The notes beneath the pieces were generated by a model, which was given only the letters and a program-made list of their open reading frames with translations, was not told the DNA's origin and did not search any database. From contig CM060200.1 of the NCBI GenBank assembly GCA_030562195.1, forward strand, positions 21,615,023 to 21,679,022: 64,000 bases of DNA, written 5' to 3'. Source of the DNA: Nipponacmea schrenckii. Taxonomy: Eukaryota; Mollusca; Gastropoda; Lottiidae. A program made the position numbers and the translations under genes. The first letter of the stretch is position 1. Each line of letters starts with the position of its first letter. Below are positions 1 to 13,900 of the stretch, one piece after another.

Positions 1-166
1 TCATAGCAGATAATTATACATGTACACAATAGAAGAAATTCAGCACAGGTAAAATATACTAGTTTTCAAAAACTTGACTATTATGCCAAAGATGTCTAGA
101 ATTTAAGATGGTTGGCTCACTGAGTCATAAAGAATTGCTCAAAAAGTTTATCTTATTATGACTTAC

Positions 167-1937
167 CTCTGGTATAGAATCTTCACCATCACTGGAGAGT
201 TCACTAGGTGTCAATGATCCTGGTCTAGCCATTCCTTGGAATACATTAATCTTTAATGTAGCTTTACCATATCTCTTCCATTCTCTATTATATGCTACAT
301 CTTCAAATGGTATTCTAGAAGCTTCTGGTGTTGGTGGTGCAAACAGTTTTAATGTATGGGTACCTATGTTTATTCTCATATGTGATGGATCATAATCCAC
401 TCTACTTCTAGCTGTCAAATCTGGAAGAAAAAAAAGCTTTACTGTGACACTCAATGATTACAAAATTTTGCTTATCAAATTATACAAGCTTCAAGCTACA
501 AGTAATACTTGCTATGCATCTACTCAACAACATGTCAGTTCAATTACCTCTCAAATGTGTATGAACTAATGGTAAAGCAGTCCAAGCCACCAATGTTTCA
601 TCTTCATAAGGTGAAACTTCCTGATTATCAAAATACACATCTTCTGGTCCTGCAGGTTTCTTCTTTAAATAAAACCTGGCTATCAACATCATATCTCCTT
701 GAAACTGGACGTCAGAGAATGAGGCTTCTTGTTGACCAAATACATGGTAACCTTGTTTAAAATTAGATCGGACTGCTGTTGTGCTACAAGTCACTGGTCC
801 AATTCCAGATTGGGCAACCTAGAAAATATAATTAATGTTATAGCTTAATACTTCAATCTCAAATACAGATAGCTCATACAAGGTTCAAATTTGAATATAA
901 TCCATCAAATATTAAGAAAAATCCACACGTCTGTGTAACCAATTTATTATTTCAACTACTAGATACAATATAGTAAAATTTGGAATCTTAGCTTTTATTA
1001 GCCTTACCTTTCCAGTTGAAGCATAATATACACTGAGACGAACTTTCCCTTCACCTGCTTCAGCATACTTTACTCTATCAACTTGGAAACCAATCAGAGG
1101 TTCTAGATTTGGATTTCCTTGCATTGGATAGTTGTCAAGGCGACTGAAATAGCAAAATTTGAAATTGACTGTGGTAAAAAAATAATATAGTACAGTAATT
1201 GTCAAAAACATGTAATAGCAATCAACTTTTGTGTCATGGTCATATATTCTTGGCCTACCTTTCTATACCTCTACTGTTTTAACAATGTTGCAATGTTCAG
1301 AGACTCAATTCACCAACAAATCCGGGAAATTTAAAATTATTTTTCAAATAATTTTTTTTTCTAATTACTGTAAGGCTAGAAATTAATGCGTCAACAAATT
1401 AATGCGACATGGGGTATAGAGACTAAAATGCGAGTACAAATTAATGCGATCCGCGAAAGGTGTCGCATTATTTAATTTCATCCAAATTCTAAAGTGATTA
1501 ATGAATGAAGACATGAACAATGATCAAAATTTTATCTTAAATAGTCAAAACAGTGTAAAAATCTTTTGTTTTTTTAAAGTCATTGATTACTAGTCAGCTT
1601 CAAATTTAGAGATAATTACCTAATACTTAATCCCGCCCGGTCTCAATTTAAATACTTAACCCAATATAACAGCCATTTTTGAACTCCATAAAATTCACTT
1701 TGGAATATGTATTTAAAAATGTGGATACAAATTAATGCGATCAAGGATAGGTCGCATTTAACACATTAATTTCTATCTCGCAATAATTTGTAGCCTTACA
1801 GTAATGTGAATTTGATAAAGAGGATTTGGTTATCTGATGACCAACCTTTGATAGAGTGATAATGGTGGGCTGGCTGATGGTGGTGGTGGTGGTAACATTA
1901 TAGGTGATACAGAAACTTGTTGTAGAACTATACCTCC
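167..1937 (-). CDS. CCDC17: CCDC17 second C-terminal domain (four exons, gene continues)
   Basis: Exons 1846-1937, 1008-1143, 548-818 and 167-420 chain in phase (0-2, 2-0, 0-1, 1-0). The first encodes a proline run. The others give LEPLIGFQVDRVKYAEAGEG, VRLSVYYASTGK, VTCSTTAVRSNFKQGYHVFG, LIARFYLKKK, ETLVAWTALPLVH, INIGTHTLKLFAPPTPE and ATLKINVFQG. The order of motifs echoes the first domain: GF.V.....VRL, then an AWT.(I/L)PL strand, then a G..(T/R)L.L strand. This extends well beyond the human C terminus. The donor at 165-166 shows that at least one more exon lies left of the window. Confidence 0.8.
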
Positions 1938-4900
1938 CTATAAATATATAAGCCATATAATTTCATACCAGGTGCCTTGAGCAAAGAATAGAATCTCTAT
2001 CCATTAAACTTAGTAACAATTGAAAATCGCTGCTTACAGTTTAGTTTAAACATATTTTATTGAGACACTCAAAAGGATTGGATACAAGTTTCAAGAACTT
2101 AGGAAGAATCCTCTCCAGATAAAGTTATAAACAATATATGTACAAGATGAAGGAATGAAACCTAAAAAAACAACAAAAAAACTATGGAGTCGTACGAAAT
2201 ACAGAGAAAAAAAAAAGAAATTATAATATATAAATACATATAAAAAAACAAAACATAAACATAAACTGACAACCAGGTAATAATGGTAATAAATTAATTA
2301 CATAAGATAAATTACATCATTCTTAAAAACGTTTAGAGTGTTTAATAAAATCATGGACATAGTAATATTGTTATCAACAGAGAAGTTTCAATTACCATAC
2401 AAAATCAGCTCTAAATTAATAACAATAATGCTTAGAGTGTTTCAAAATGAGTTAGTTTAATGGATTATTACTTAGTTTTATAGACTTATTAGATTAAAGA
2501 GGGATTCTGTCTTATAGTTTTCACACTAGGTAGGTCCACTGAAGAACAAAGACACATTTTGGCCAAGTTTTACATGAAATTATTTGATCATCCTAAGAGG
2601 TAGTATAGGTTTAAGTTACCTTTAGGGAATTGCCAGTGTCAACTTCTTTGGTGACTTAGTGGCTTAGGTTCAATCTTATGTCACATAAGCTCATCAGGGA
2701 AATATTATAGGTAAATAAGAATTAACTGCTCTAACAAACAAGGGCACATTTTCATCTCATGATAATAACATAACCATTACCTGTGGAGCTAAGCTATATG
2801 TTTCTTTATTAGAATCAGCTATAGTAGATGTAGAATGTATTCCAGCTTCATGGCTGTGTACAATTCTATAGTATATTTCAGCCTGTCCATACTGCAAAAA
2901 ATAAATACAAAATTTTATATAAATTCAATTATTGATCCAGCTAAGTTATAGAAACATAGAACAAGATTCTGATGAAATCCATTATTTAATTATAAATCAA
3001 TAAGACAATCATATCAAAAGTCTGTAGATTTTTGATGCAAGCCTCTGACAACCAGACTACTCCAAGGGAGACATCTTTCATCAATCTTTCCTTACAGTTT
3101 CTCTAAAATCTTACCAGATCAATTACAGTACCAAATTTTATTTCAGAAACATAATTTTTTTGAAATAACAATAAATATTTGAGTCTGGTTGATAATAAGA
3201 TGTCAAGAACATACCTGAGGTATTTGTGCAAGGTCATTGCTAGGTAAAAATGGTTTAATTGGTACAGTACGTAATGGTAACCTATATCGTCCTACCAACA
3301 AACTATTAATCTCATTAAATAATGGTATTTTAGTCCAGGCTCTGGTTATCAATCTAGTTTCATCATGTTCAGAACCAGGTCCTCCTGCACATTGTAATTC
3401 TACTACTATACCTAAATCTGATTCTGGTGGACATCTGAGAATATAAACATAACAACAGTCACTAAGTTAATCTTATTAAGTATGAAGACAGTATGAAGTA
3501 GTATTGGGTATGTAAGATCAACTTCAAAACTATCTACTAAAACAATAACTATATGCAACTCATAACTTAGGAAAAAAAAGCTATAAGTCTGCACAACTTA
3601 GCAATATCATTAGACTTTACAATTCTGAAAATCAACTGCTGCCAATTGTTTTTTAATAAGAGGCTTTCACTAAGTTTACAAAATTACATGTCTTTAAAAA
3701 GAGATTTTGACAGAATTAGGTCAAATCATACCTGGCAACAGGTTGTCGAGCACCAACCAAAGCACTGTTAGTATTATAGCCTTCAGGTCTTGTAGAGGGT
3801 TCAGCATAAACCATTGGTAATACAGATGGATCTCCCATTTTAGATGTGGTATTGTGCAGACCAACAATTAGTCTTACTGCAGTTACACCAGGGTCCAAAT
3901 TTAATACAAAATCATAAAATATCACAAATCCAGCCCTGTAATTGAAAGAAAATTGTACAATAATCACAGGTATTCAGTTAAATCTTACATTTAGAAATTT
4001 GAAAATTACTTTTTTGTATTATCATGTTATAATTTATACTGTAAAAAGGTTGTAAATTTATGCTCATAAACAAAATATACTAACCTGATTAAAGATGTAT
4101 CAAGAACTATGTGAAGAAGATTTGGTTTAATGGGGGTATGCTTACAAGCTTCATGAAAAGTAGGACTTAATCCTCCCTCTCAATGTCCAACAATACATTT
4201 AGAGGCTTTTAGCATTGTGAACGCAATTTTGTTTTTTCATATAGTATATCATTAGAGGAACTAATTCTGTTTTAAGAGCAGGTACAATTTTCAAATTTTA
4301 GCTTTATTTCAATCTCTTCATATCTGTGACTGTGATATGAATAGCTTAGAATGAACCCTGTAAAATGGCACTTTAAAAGCTTACATTTGCAAAAATAGAT
4401 ATTCTTATGTAGAATGAGATTGATTTTTTTAGTGGCTTTGATAACTATCTGAATATCTGAAAACTTCCTGTTCTTTCTGAGGACCCCAATAAATCAAAGT
4501 CTTTAGGCACACCACATCACACATTATCAATAAAAAAGTATCACACATTTAGAGAAACTAATTTATTAAAAGAGAAATAATAATAGAAATTAAGACATTA
4601 ACAGATATTTTTTATATGAAATATAGAAATTGGTTAATATACATGTAAATATAATCTATTCTTATATAAAATTATAATAAAAACTTTTAATAAAATATTC
4701 TCTTCAGAACATAGGTTTCATCTACCCTCAACCTTTCACACATAAAATTATAATCATTTAAACATTGGAAATCAATCATGATCAAACTGAACCCCTTCAT
4801 CAACACCTGGTATTGGTCTATTCCATACTTCATTACTTCGAGTTACCATTCTATTACCTGGTCCTGGTCGAGGACGTATTTGTGAAGGTAGACGAAACCC

Positions 4901-7900
4901 AGGTGGTCCTGGTGGTCCTGGTGGTCCCATTGGTCCCATTGATCCTGGAGGTGGTCCTCCATGTCCTCTAGATACAATTTCAATAGGAGGCCCTCCACCA
5001 CTAGGAAATCTACGTTCTATTTTATAACCTTCTTTTGGTATTTTAATATCTTCTCCTTCCTCTATTACTTGTGGTGGAATATATTCTTCAACATACCAAC
5101 TATACCCTCCTCCACCTCGTCCGCCTCGCCCCCCTTGTTTCGGGGGCCTGAAATAACAATTAGTAAATTACATATCCTGACCATCTTTGTATCATTGAAG
5201 TACTGGTATTTGTATTTCTTTAAGAATATAGTTCATATATTTTGCAAAATCTTGTTTTAAAAGTTTTTCTTCAATAATGTTTTCATGTCAGATTCTTTAA
5301 ATTTTTTATTTGATATTTGATATATTTTGAGAAAATAATTCAGAATTTGATAACAAAAAAATTGAAAATTGTTAAATAAAATGTTAATTCATTATTGATC
5401 TATTTGAATAATTTACTATGTTAATACATAATAAAACTAAAAGATATAACTTAATCCATAATAAAAATATATTATATCCAAAAAAATAAACCGAAATTTA
5501 ACTGAATTAAGGCCGGATTAACTATACCACATCTTTCTATCTGCCTGGTGTATTCAAGGTTAATTCTTTTCCATTATCCTTCTTTGAACTAACACAGAGC
5601 AATAAATTATGCGCATACTAATTAGATGATTAATATTAGTAAATAAAAATAAGCTCTACTTGTATGATTTCATCAACAATATCATAATCATATACAAACT
5701 CTTCAACTCGTATAGGTGGTGGTGGTGGTAATTGTAGTGGTATATAAGGTTCTGGTGGCGGTGGTTCAGGGGGTTTCGGTGGTGGTGGACACCTTATATT
5801 ATGATTTAAAGTACATTAGATAAAATATTTGAAAAGTGTGAGTAAGAGAGTTATTCCATTAGCACAGTCATACAAATATTCAACTAATACCATTAAATAT
5901 TTTACACTTCTGCTAATGAAATATTAGAAGCTCAGTTGAGATATTTTCATTTTCTATTTCACAATTATACTCAGAATTTATTTCTGAGCTAAGATCATGT
6001 ATACAATTTTGTCAAAAACATTTGTTTGTACATAAATTTTCAAATCATGTTAGTTCTATATCTTTATATTTTGGATTGTTTCATATGTTTTGAAAATATC
6101 TGAACCTCATATTAAGAAAAGCACCTAAACTACAGATATATAATATGCAAGAGATACAATTGTGAAAAAGATTAAACTCTACAATAATAGAAGATTTACT
6201 TTGAATGGTATTATGACCAATGTGTGTGACTGTTCCCATGATTAGTATAACTGTAGTTTAGGTAGAAAATAATGTTAAAATATAAGAATGGGTTACTACA
6301 TGCACATTAAAGGTAGAGGCCACTTACAGTTTAAATTGCTATATTATAATTAGGGTCATATTCATTCTCCAAACGATGATGTGTGCCAACCCATGTATGA
6401 GCTACATTTGGATCAGGATAAGCATTTGTATTGTTCATGTTATTGTAGCTGCCTTGCCCATAATTTTGTCCACAGCTACAACTGAAACTAATAGTGAATT
6501 TTGCAATAAATTATTTTGGCTTTTTGTAGTCAAATCTCAAGTATTGGCAAAGTGCAGTCAGCGCTTTTATTATGACCAAATATAAATGATCTAATATAGT
6601 TCAGGAATTTAGATATATTCCGCTTTAAAATATATGCAATGCAATGTTATATGGAATGATTTGGATTTGGATATTTTGTGCATGTAATAAACTATTCTAA
6701 TAAAACCATGGGCACTGACTGGCACATCACCCATACAAATTATATTTCACATTCAAATAATTAATTAACTTTTAATTTATCTTGTATTTATTTAATGATT
6801 ACTGTGACAGAACTCAAAATAATTGTTTACTTTTAAAAGTTATTACAGTTTACCAATTCTTTGACAAAAACTTGAAGAAAAGAAAGATTCATACCTTTGA
6901 GAGCAGCGACATTGGCTGTTTAGACAAAATTATAAATTCATTTTAAAACAGCGAAATGTAGGACACTGATTCAACGAAAAACTAGCGAAAAATAGGGTGC
7001 TCATAGCAGTGTGATAGAACTGGGAAATCATTTATTTCAGAAGATTACTCATGAAAATGTTTGATGGGTTAAAAATTTGTTGATTCCCTTTCGGTATATA
7101 TTTCAGATTGGTCACCCCATAAAAATAAATCCCTTCTGAATAATAATGATTTTACAGTAGGCTATGTGTAAGTGAGGGAACAACACTTGTCTGCACCTGA
7201 CTTACTTATGATTTATGTTAAATTGGATAGGGCAATGAAAAACGACTACTGCAACTTAAATAAAAGAATAAAGAGATTGAGCTTTATCTCCATTCTTCTT
7301 CACATAATTCTAGATACATATTCAAAATCTGAGAGTTAAAAGAAAAAGTCCTTTGAATGGTGACAGAAACTAATCACTTTTAAAATTTAATCCCAGAGTC
7401 AGATAATGCATAATAATACATGATGATAAAATATAAATCAACACTTACTGATGATCATAACATCCTTTTTCAACGTGCTAAAATATGAAAAAAAATGTCA
7501 TTATAAATTGTATAGAAATTGAAGCACAGATACAATACAATACAAATCCAATGATGACTTTATATGTTCTTAATAATTGTAAAAGTTTCATCATATGTTC
7601 TCTTCTCATCTTAAAAAATTGTTTATGATATCTTTATAGTTTCAGATAAAAACCCAATAATATTAAGTAATTCATTGTCATTAGGAGCCTGTGACAATTA
7701 CATTCACTGAAGGAATACCCTGCATCTTACTTTTTCTGCATTTAAAAATATTTAGTCATATAATAAACAAAATATTTGTTTGTCTCAATGTCTAGTATAA
7801 AGATATCAAAATGGCATTCATCTAGCATTATGATAAATTTCATACAATTGCAGTGTCAAAGACAATAGCTCTTATATTCCTTGACATCACTGAATGATCA

Positions 7901-10900
7901 CAGCAGAGTTATGTAATCTTAAAAAAACCTACTGTATGTTGAATATTAGGAGGGCATTGTGGTTGATGGATAACAATACTCTGAGGTGGAGCTTGTTGTT
8001 GTTGTGTATTTAATTCCAGTTGTAGGCGTGTTCTATCTAGTATTGTATCTTGCCGTAATGCTTCCATATTCTGTTGTAGTTCATACATCTTCAATAAATG
8101 TTCTTGTTGCAATCTTTTAATTTCTCTTTCAAGTTCATCTAAAGGTATTATCATACAGTTTCACTAATTTATTCATTGATTGATGATGGTAAGACTTGCA
8201 TCAGATATTTGTTAATCAGTAAATTGTTGATCATCAATTGATCAAATAACTTTTCTGAACTGAGGTATAATAACTCAGAAATGAACACAAATCTAAAAAA
8301 GTCTGCCTAACAATTTTCAATAAAACTGATGTGCTCACATGCTGATAAGGAGCAAAGTATAAAAATATTTCTGTTTAGAACTCATCAAATATTTAATCGA
8401 TAATTAAAAAAAGTCTAGCTTCTATTTTGCTTTACAAGCTAATTTTGATACATTCAAGGGCAATCAAAGCATCATCAATTTTGAACTCTTCTGTGTTTTA
8501 AGAATTATAACCGTTGGATTAGAAATTGTTAAAACTCTCATCATTCTATACCAAGTTTTATGAAAATGTAGCTTCTAGTATGTCTAGTATGGTCACTAGA
8601 AGTGCTTAAAACTTGATTCGACAGACAGGAAGCAACTTCAGCTTTGTAAAGAGGGTTGAGAACTTTATCAATGACTACAGACATTGGCATCTTATTGTCT
8701 GGCAGTACTCTAGGTTCTTTCACTACTGCTTTGGAATAAAGATACAAATATATTGAGGTCCTTTTAATTGGAGGCAGTTAACATGAAATTATCTCTTCCC
8801 CTGAATGTTGCTTAAGGATTATGACAATACATGTTCACTATAAGACAATAATGCTAAATTTGGGATATCCAAAGCAACATCTGTGTTTGCTTCAGCAATA
8901 CAAGGACTTAAATTCAGCTTGTCCAGGGCTTGAATCACAATCATCTGTATGGTGGCCTACCGCTATCATTCAAGGAATTAAGTAATACTTTAAAAGTTTA
9001 TGAGAAAAAGTATGTTAAAAGACATTTAAATGTAATTCTAAATGAAATTTTATTCATAAAAAAAGATAAAAATAAAAATAAATCTAAATCAAAATGAAAG
9101 TAACTTAAAAATAAATTAAAAACGAATTTCCCCCGAAAACAAATGAAAAACAAAACTTAATTTAGATCAAAATAAAAATACAATTAAAATGAATTCATAA
9201 AAAATGGAAATTAAAAAAAAAGAAAAATTAAATTTAAAACGAAAGTAAACAGAAAGCAAAGTTAAAAAAGTGTAGAGCCTACAGCTATCATAGTATACCA
9301 CAATGCATTGCACTCAGGTCGATTTATCTTCTTTAGATGGGCGATTTGTCTATAAAGGAAACTACTCTTTGTTTTATTTACATAAAATGACTGCTTATTT
9401 CAGAAGCAATGGATGAGAATTGCGTTTCTCAAGACATTCAAAGGAATGAAATGATTAATTTTCTCAAAAGAGATTATAGCCAATATAGATGGATCATTCC
9501 TACGCTCGACCGTCGGTTGAGATTCTTTGATATATTACACTGATTTGACTGTATCGATTGAATCGGTGAAGGATGCTTTTTCTTTAGCCATATATGACTG
9601 CTAAATAGCTGTAGTGGAAAACTGCTTTGGCTGAAAATATGGACATCAAATAGTGGTCCAAAACTAATAGGAGCCTTTTTTGCTAAAATTGTCAATTGAT
9701 GATAGAAATGGGGCTACAAGTATTTAATTAATTACAGTAATGTTTCAATAAGTTTAATTTCGTCACAAGTTAAGTTAGTAACAGTCACAAGGCAAATTAG
9801 TATATATGGTCACAAGTTAATAACAGTAATTTAGCCTCAAGATAAATTATCAGTAATTTGGTCACAAAGTTATCTTTTTACTTCCAAAATAAATTGTTAA
9901 CAGTGATATGATCACAAGGTAATCAGTAAGTGCGGTGACACTAACTGCACGATTTTCCAATCCAACAGGGTCTATTTCAGACATTGCAGCATAAGCTAAA
10001 TCTCGGGGCAACCTTAATTGATGTTTTTGCCTTATTTATTTGTACATAGCCCTATAACAAAGCAGAGACCCTGGTCCATTTGCTTCATCAGCAACAGCAT
10101 CATTAACCGATTCAATCGATACAGTCAAATCAGTGTAATAACACTATTTTCGTTATTGGGATAACACTTACCTGGCATAGCATAATATATTCTAGTGCTG
10201 AAAATTGGCTGAGACCCGAACGGGTTTTGAACCAGCGATCTCAGAGTCAGGCACCCAATCGCCAGCAATGTCAACCGTCTAGACCACTCGGCCAACTGAC
10301 CTGTTCAGGTCTCAGCCAATTTTCAGCACTAGAATCTTGTGCTATCCCAAGAACAAAAATATTGTTGCAACACAACTTTCTAAATAACATCGTATCATCT
10401 CAAATCAGTGTAATATCTCAACTGATAATTTATCTTGAGGCCAAATATCTTTCTGTCATCAATTTACAATTTTAGCAAAAAAGGCTCCTATTAGTTTTGG
10501 ACCACTATTTGAATTCCATATTTTCAGCCAAAGCAGTTTTCCACTACAGCTATTTAGCAGTCATATATGGCTAAAGGACAAGCATCCTTCACAGATTCAA
10601 TCGATACAGTTAAATCAGTGTAATATATCAAAGAATCACAACCGACGGTCGAGTGTAGGAATGATCCATCTATATTGGCTATAATCTCTTTTGAGAAAAT
10701 CAGTCATTTCATTCCCTTGAATGTCTTGACAAACGCAATTCTCATCCATTGCTTCTGAAATAAGCAGTCATTTTATGTAAATAAAGCAAAGAGTAGTTTC
10801 CCTTATAGACAAATCGCCATCTAAAGAAGATAAATCGACCTGAGTGCAATGCATTGTGGTATACTATGATAGCTATAGGCTCTACACTTTTTTTAACTTT

Positions 10901-13900
10901 GCTTTCTGTTTACTTTTGTTTTAATTTAATTTTTTTTTACCCATTTCCATTTTTTTATGAATTCATTTTAATTTTTATTTTGATCTTAGTTTAGTTTTGT
11001 TTTTCATTTTGTTTTCGGGGGAAATTCGTTTTTAATTTTTTTTTAAGTTACTTTCATTTTTATTTAGATTTATCTTTACTTTTATCTTTTTTTATGAATA
11101 AAATTTCATTTAGAATTAAATTTAAATGTTTTTAACATACTTTTTTTCGGAAACTTTTAAAGTATTACTTAATTCTTTGAATGATAGCGGTAGGCCACCA
11201 TACATCTGGGCTCATTTCGGCCTTTTCACAAATTTGTAGGGCTTCTTAGCAGAAACAAAGCACATGGCTACAGCTTATGCTTAGGCAATGCTTAACAGTT
11301 ACTAAAACGAATCTTTCAAAAATCTAAATCCAGATTAAAGTAAGAAAGAAAGTCAAGAAATTAATTTTGATTATAAACATAAGCTGAGCCATGTACTTTC
11401 CTTCTAAAAACTACACAATCTTTATAAAAAAAAATAGAGATTTATTTCTTAAAAATACAGATTTAAAACTGTTATCTTTATAATATACAATTTGAAAACA
11501 ATAATTGATAAACTTTCTAATATCTAATAGGTAAGTACAATTCTCAGCTTATGCTTTTAACAAAGAACCAAATTTATGAGAACAAGCTTGTTAAAGTTGT
11601 TAAAAAAAATTCCAAATAAAAGGGTTGCACAAAGAGAAACACCAAGTGCTATAAGAGGAAGAAGCAGAAGCAATTGGATATTTAGAATAAAGCATACATT
11701 GTTTAGGGTATTGAAGGTGAAAATAAACTTATTGTATTTTCTTGAAAGCTTGTTCTAATCAAAATGGTTCCGAAAAAAATTTGGCACAAGGATTTGGCAA
11801 GTTTGGAGGACATTGTAAAATATATTCAGCTTTAGCAATTGGCAATTAGTTGGCAACCCATGTACACATTATCTGTGTGATTTATGTGATTTATGAGACT
11901 TGTGTGAACGATGAGATTTGTGTTCTCTAGCACTATGAACAACTGATGCACTATCATTAGGAATGATAGTAGCTGCTGTAGGAGCTCTACTAGACATTGG
12001 AGGTACATTAAGAGTGTGTGAATGGCCATGGGAGTGATTATGGTGTTCAACACTTGCAGCCACTGTTGGTGGAGCTACAGTTGTTGCTCTTGCCTTCTGC
12101 TCCTCAGAGGTAGGTGCCTGAACAGCTTGCTGTGGCTGTTGTTGAGGATAATATTGAGGATATTGTTGTGGATATTGTTGAGGATAATATTGTGAGTAGT
12201 TATATGGCATTTGGGGATATTGGGAAGAATCGTTGCCAGAATCAAAAGGGATATGTGTGAAATAAGCTGAACATATTTGACAATCTCCAGAACCATCCAT
12301 ATCATTGTTATTATTATTTCCAGAAATTAAAATAATTTCATCTTTAGCCTCTCGAGGAGAAGGGAGAACTGGTGAAGGATAGTTAATAACTGTCACAGGT
12401 GGTACTGAAATTATAAATAAAAGCAAAAAAGTCTAATGATTTTTCATTGACTGAAAAGCATTGGCGTTTCTCTATGTGCAAAGAAAATCAAATTTCAAAA
12501 GGAAAGAAATTGGTGGATTTATAGATCTTATGAACCTGGATTTTTAGCATAAAATCTATCAATTATTCATTAAAAGTCACAGCTTTTTTAGTTTCAGCTT
12601 GTTGTTTACGTCCTACAAAATTGTCTTTGAATCTGTATTTATTTTCTGATTCTGGGGGAGTTTTATTTTTACTGACATTTTGTTTCGCAGCTGGATTTTG
12701 ATTTTTATTTTCATTCTTGTTAACATTTACATTGCGTTTCTTGACATCATCCTCAGATTTCTTATTGGCATTAAATGCTTTTTTCTTAGCCTCAACTTCA
12801 GCCTTTTTTCGAGCCTCCTCAGAAATTTTAGCCTGCTTTTTGGCCTCCTCCTCAGCCCTTTTCAGTGCCTTTTCTTCTTCTTTAGCCTTTTTCTTAGCTT
12901 CTGCCTCTTGCTTTTTGCGAGCAGCTTCCTGAGCCTTTGATTGCTTTTTGGCCTCTGCCATTGCCTTTTTCCTTTCCTCTTCTTCAAATTTGGCCTTTTT
13001 CTTAGGATCAAGTTCTGGGGTTTGACTACGAGGTGTGCTAGATTTGTTTCTATTGGAAGGTGGACGAGGAGTTTGATTTTGCCCATCATCTGTAGAATCA
13101 TTAGGATTAAGGGGGTGATAATTTTTATGATCTTTGTGCAATTTTTCATGTTGTACTGGGGGCCAGCCACTTTTTGCATAATAGTTGTATGGATCGTTGG
13201 GGTCAGATGGTGGTTTAGGATAAGAATGGAGAATGTGTGTTGGCTCTTTAGAATCAAGAGTAGTATCAAAAGGAGAAGGACTTGAGTCGCCAACTGGTGC
13301 AGGGCGAGCTGAAAGATTTTCTTCTGGTATTGGACTTACACCAGGTTTGTGTCTATGCGATCTCAAACGTGAATTTCTCTGTGATGAACTGAAAGTTGAG
13401 CCTTCTCTAGAAACAGCAGTAGTTGGTGGTGGTTGATACATGTCAGGATGGGACATTGGTAAGTATGTTACACGAGGTTGAGTTGAATGTTGAGTATTGG
13501 CTTTAGGATCTGTTTCACCTGTTTTAGGAGGTACAACATAAGTTTCTGGGTTAGCAGGAGGAATATAGGTTGGCTGTGTAATTGGCTGTATATAATATGG
13601 AGGAACAGAAGACACGATTGGAGTTGTGGTTTGTATAGGAACTGGTGATACATAGGGATGAGTACTGTATATGGGCAAAAACTGATTCGTACTTTGAAAG
13701 GGTCTAGCAGAATCAACAGGAATAGTTCTTTGAGTATTCAATTGCTCATAAACTTTGGGTGTATATAAAGGTTTTTTTGGTGGAGGATTCTGTACAGTAT
13801 CAGGTACTGGATCATATATCACATCAGAATCATACACTTCATAATCATCAGGCCCAGCAAATGATTTTAGATTGGAGGGATGATTATTGAGATCAGAGGG

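Noticed and set aside
8541..8747. 68-codon minus-strand frame in a CCDC17 intron
   Set aside because: No phase-compatible splice sites linking it to neighbouring exons and no family similarity recognised.
10206..10310. Functional tRNA-Leu or tRNA-Ser gene
   Set aside because: A and B boxes are present, but no paired acceptor stem was seen and the sequence sits inside a short inverted-repeat element.
11576..11758. 60-codon basic plus-strand frame
   Set aside because: Lies in a CCDC17 intron or 3' region without supporting features; Lys/Arg-rich composition arises from A-rich DNA.
12680..13436. Several open frames on the plus strand (up to 114 codons)
   Set aside because: They are antisense shadows of the low-complexity CCDC17 exon; their hydrophobic composition mirrors the Lys/Glu codons on the coding strand.
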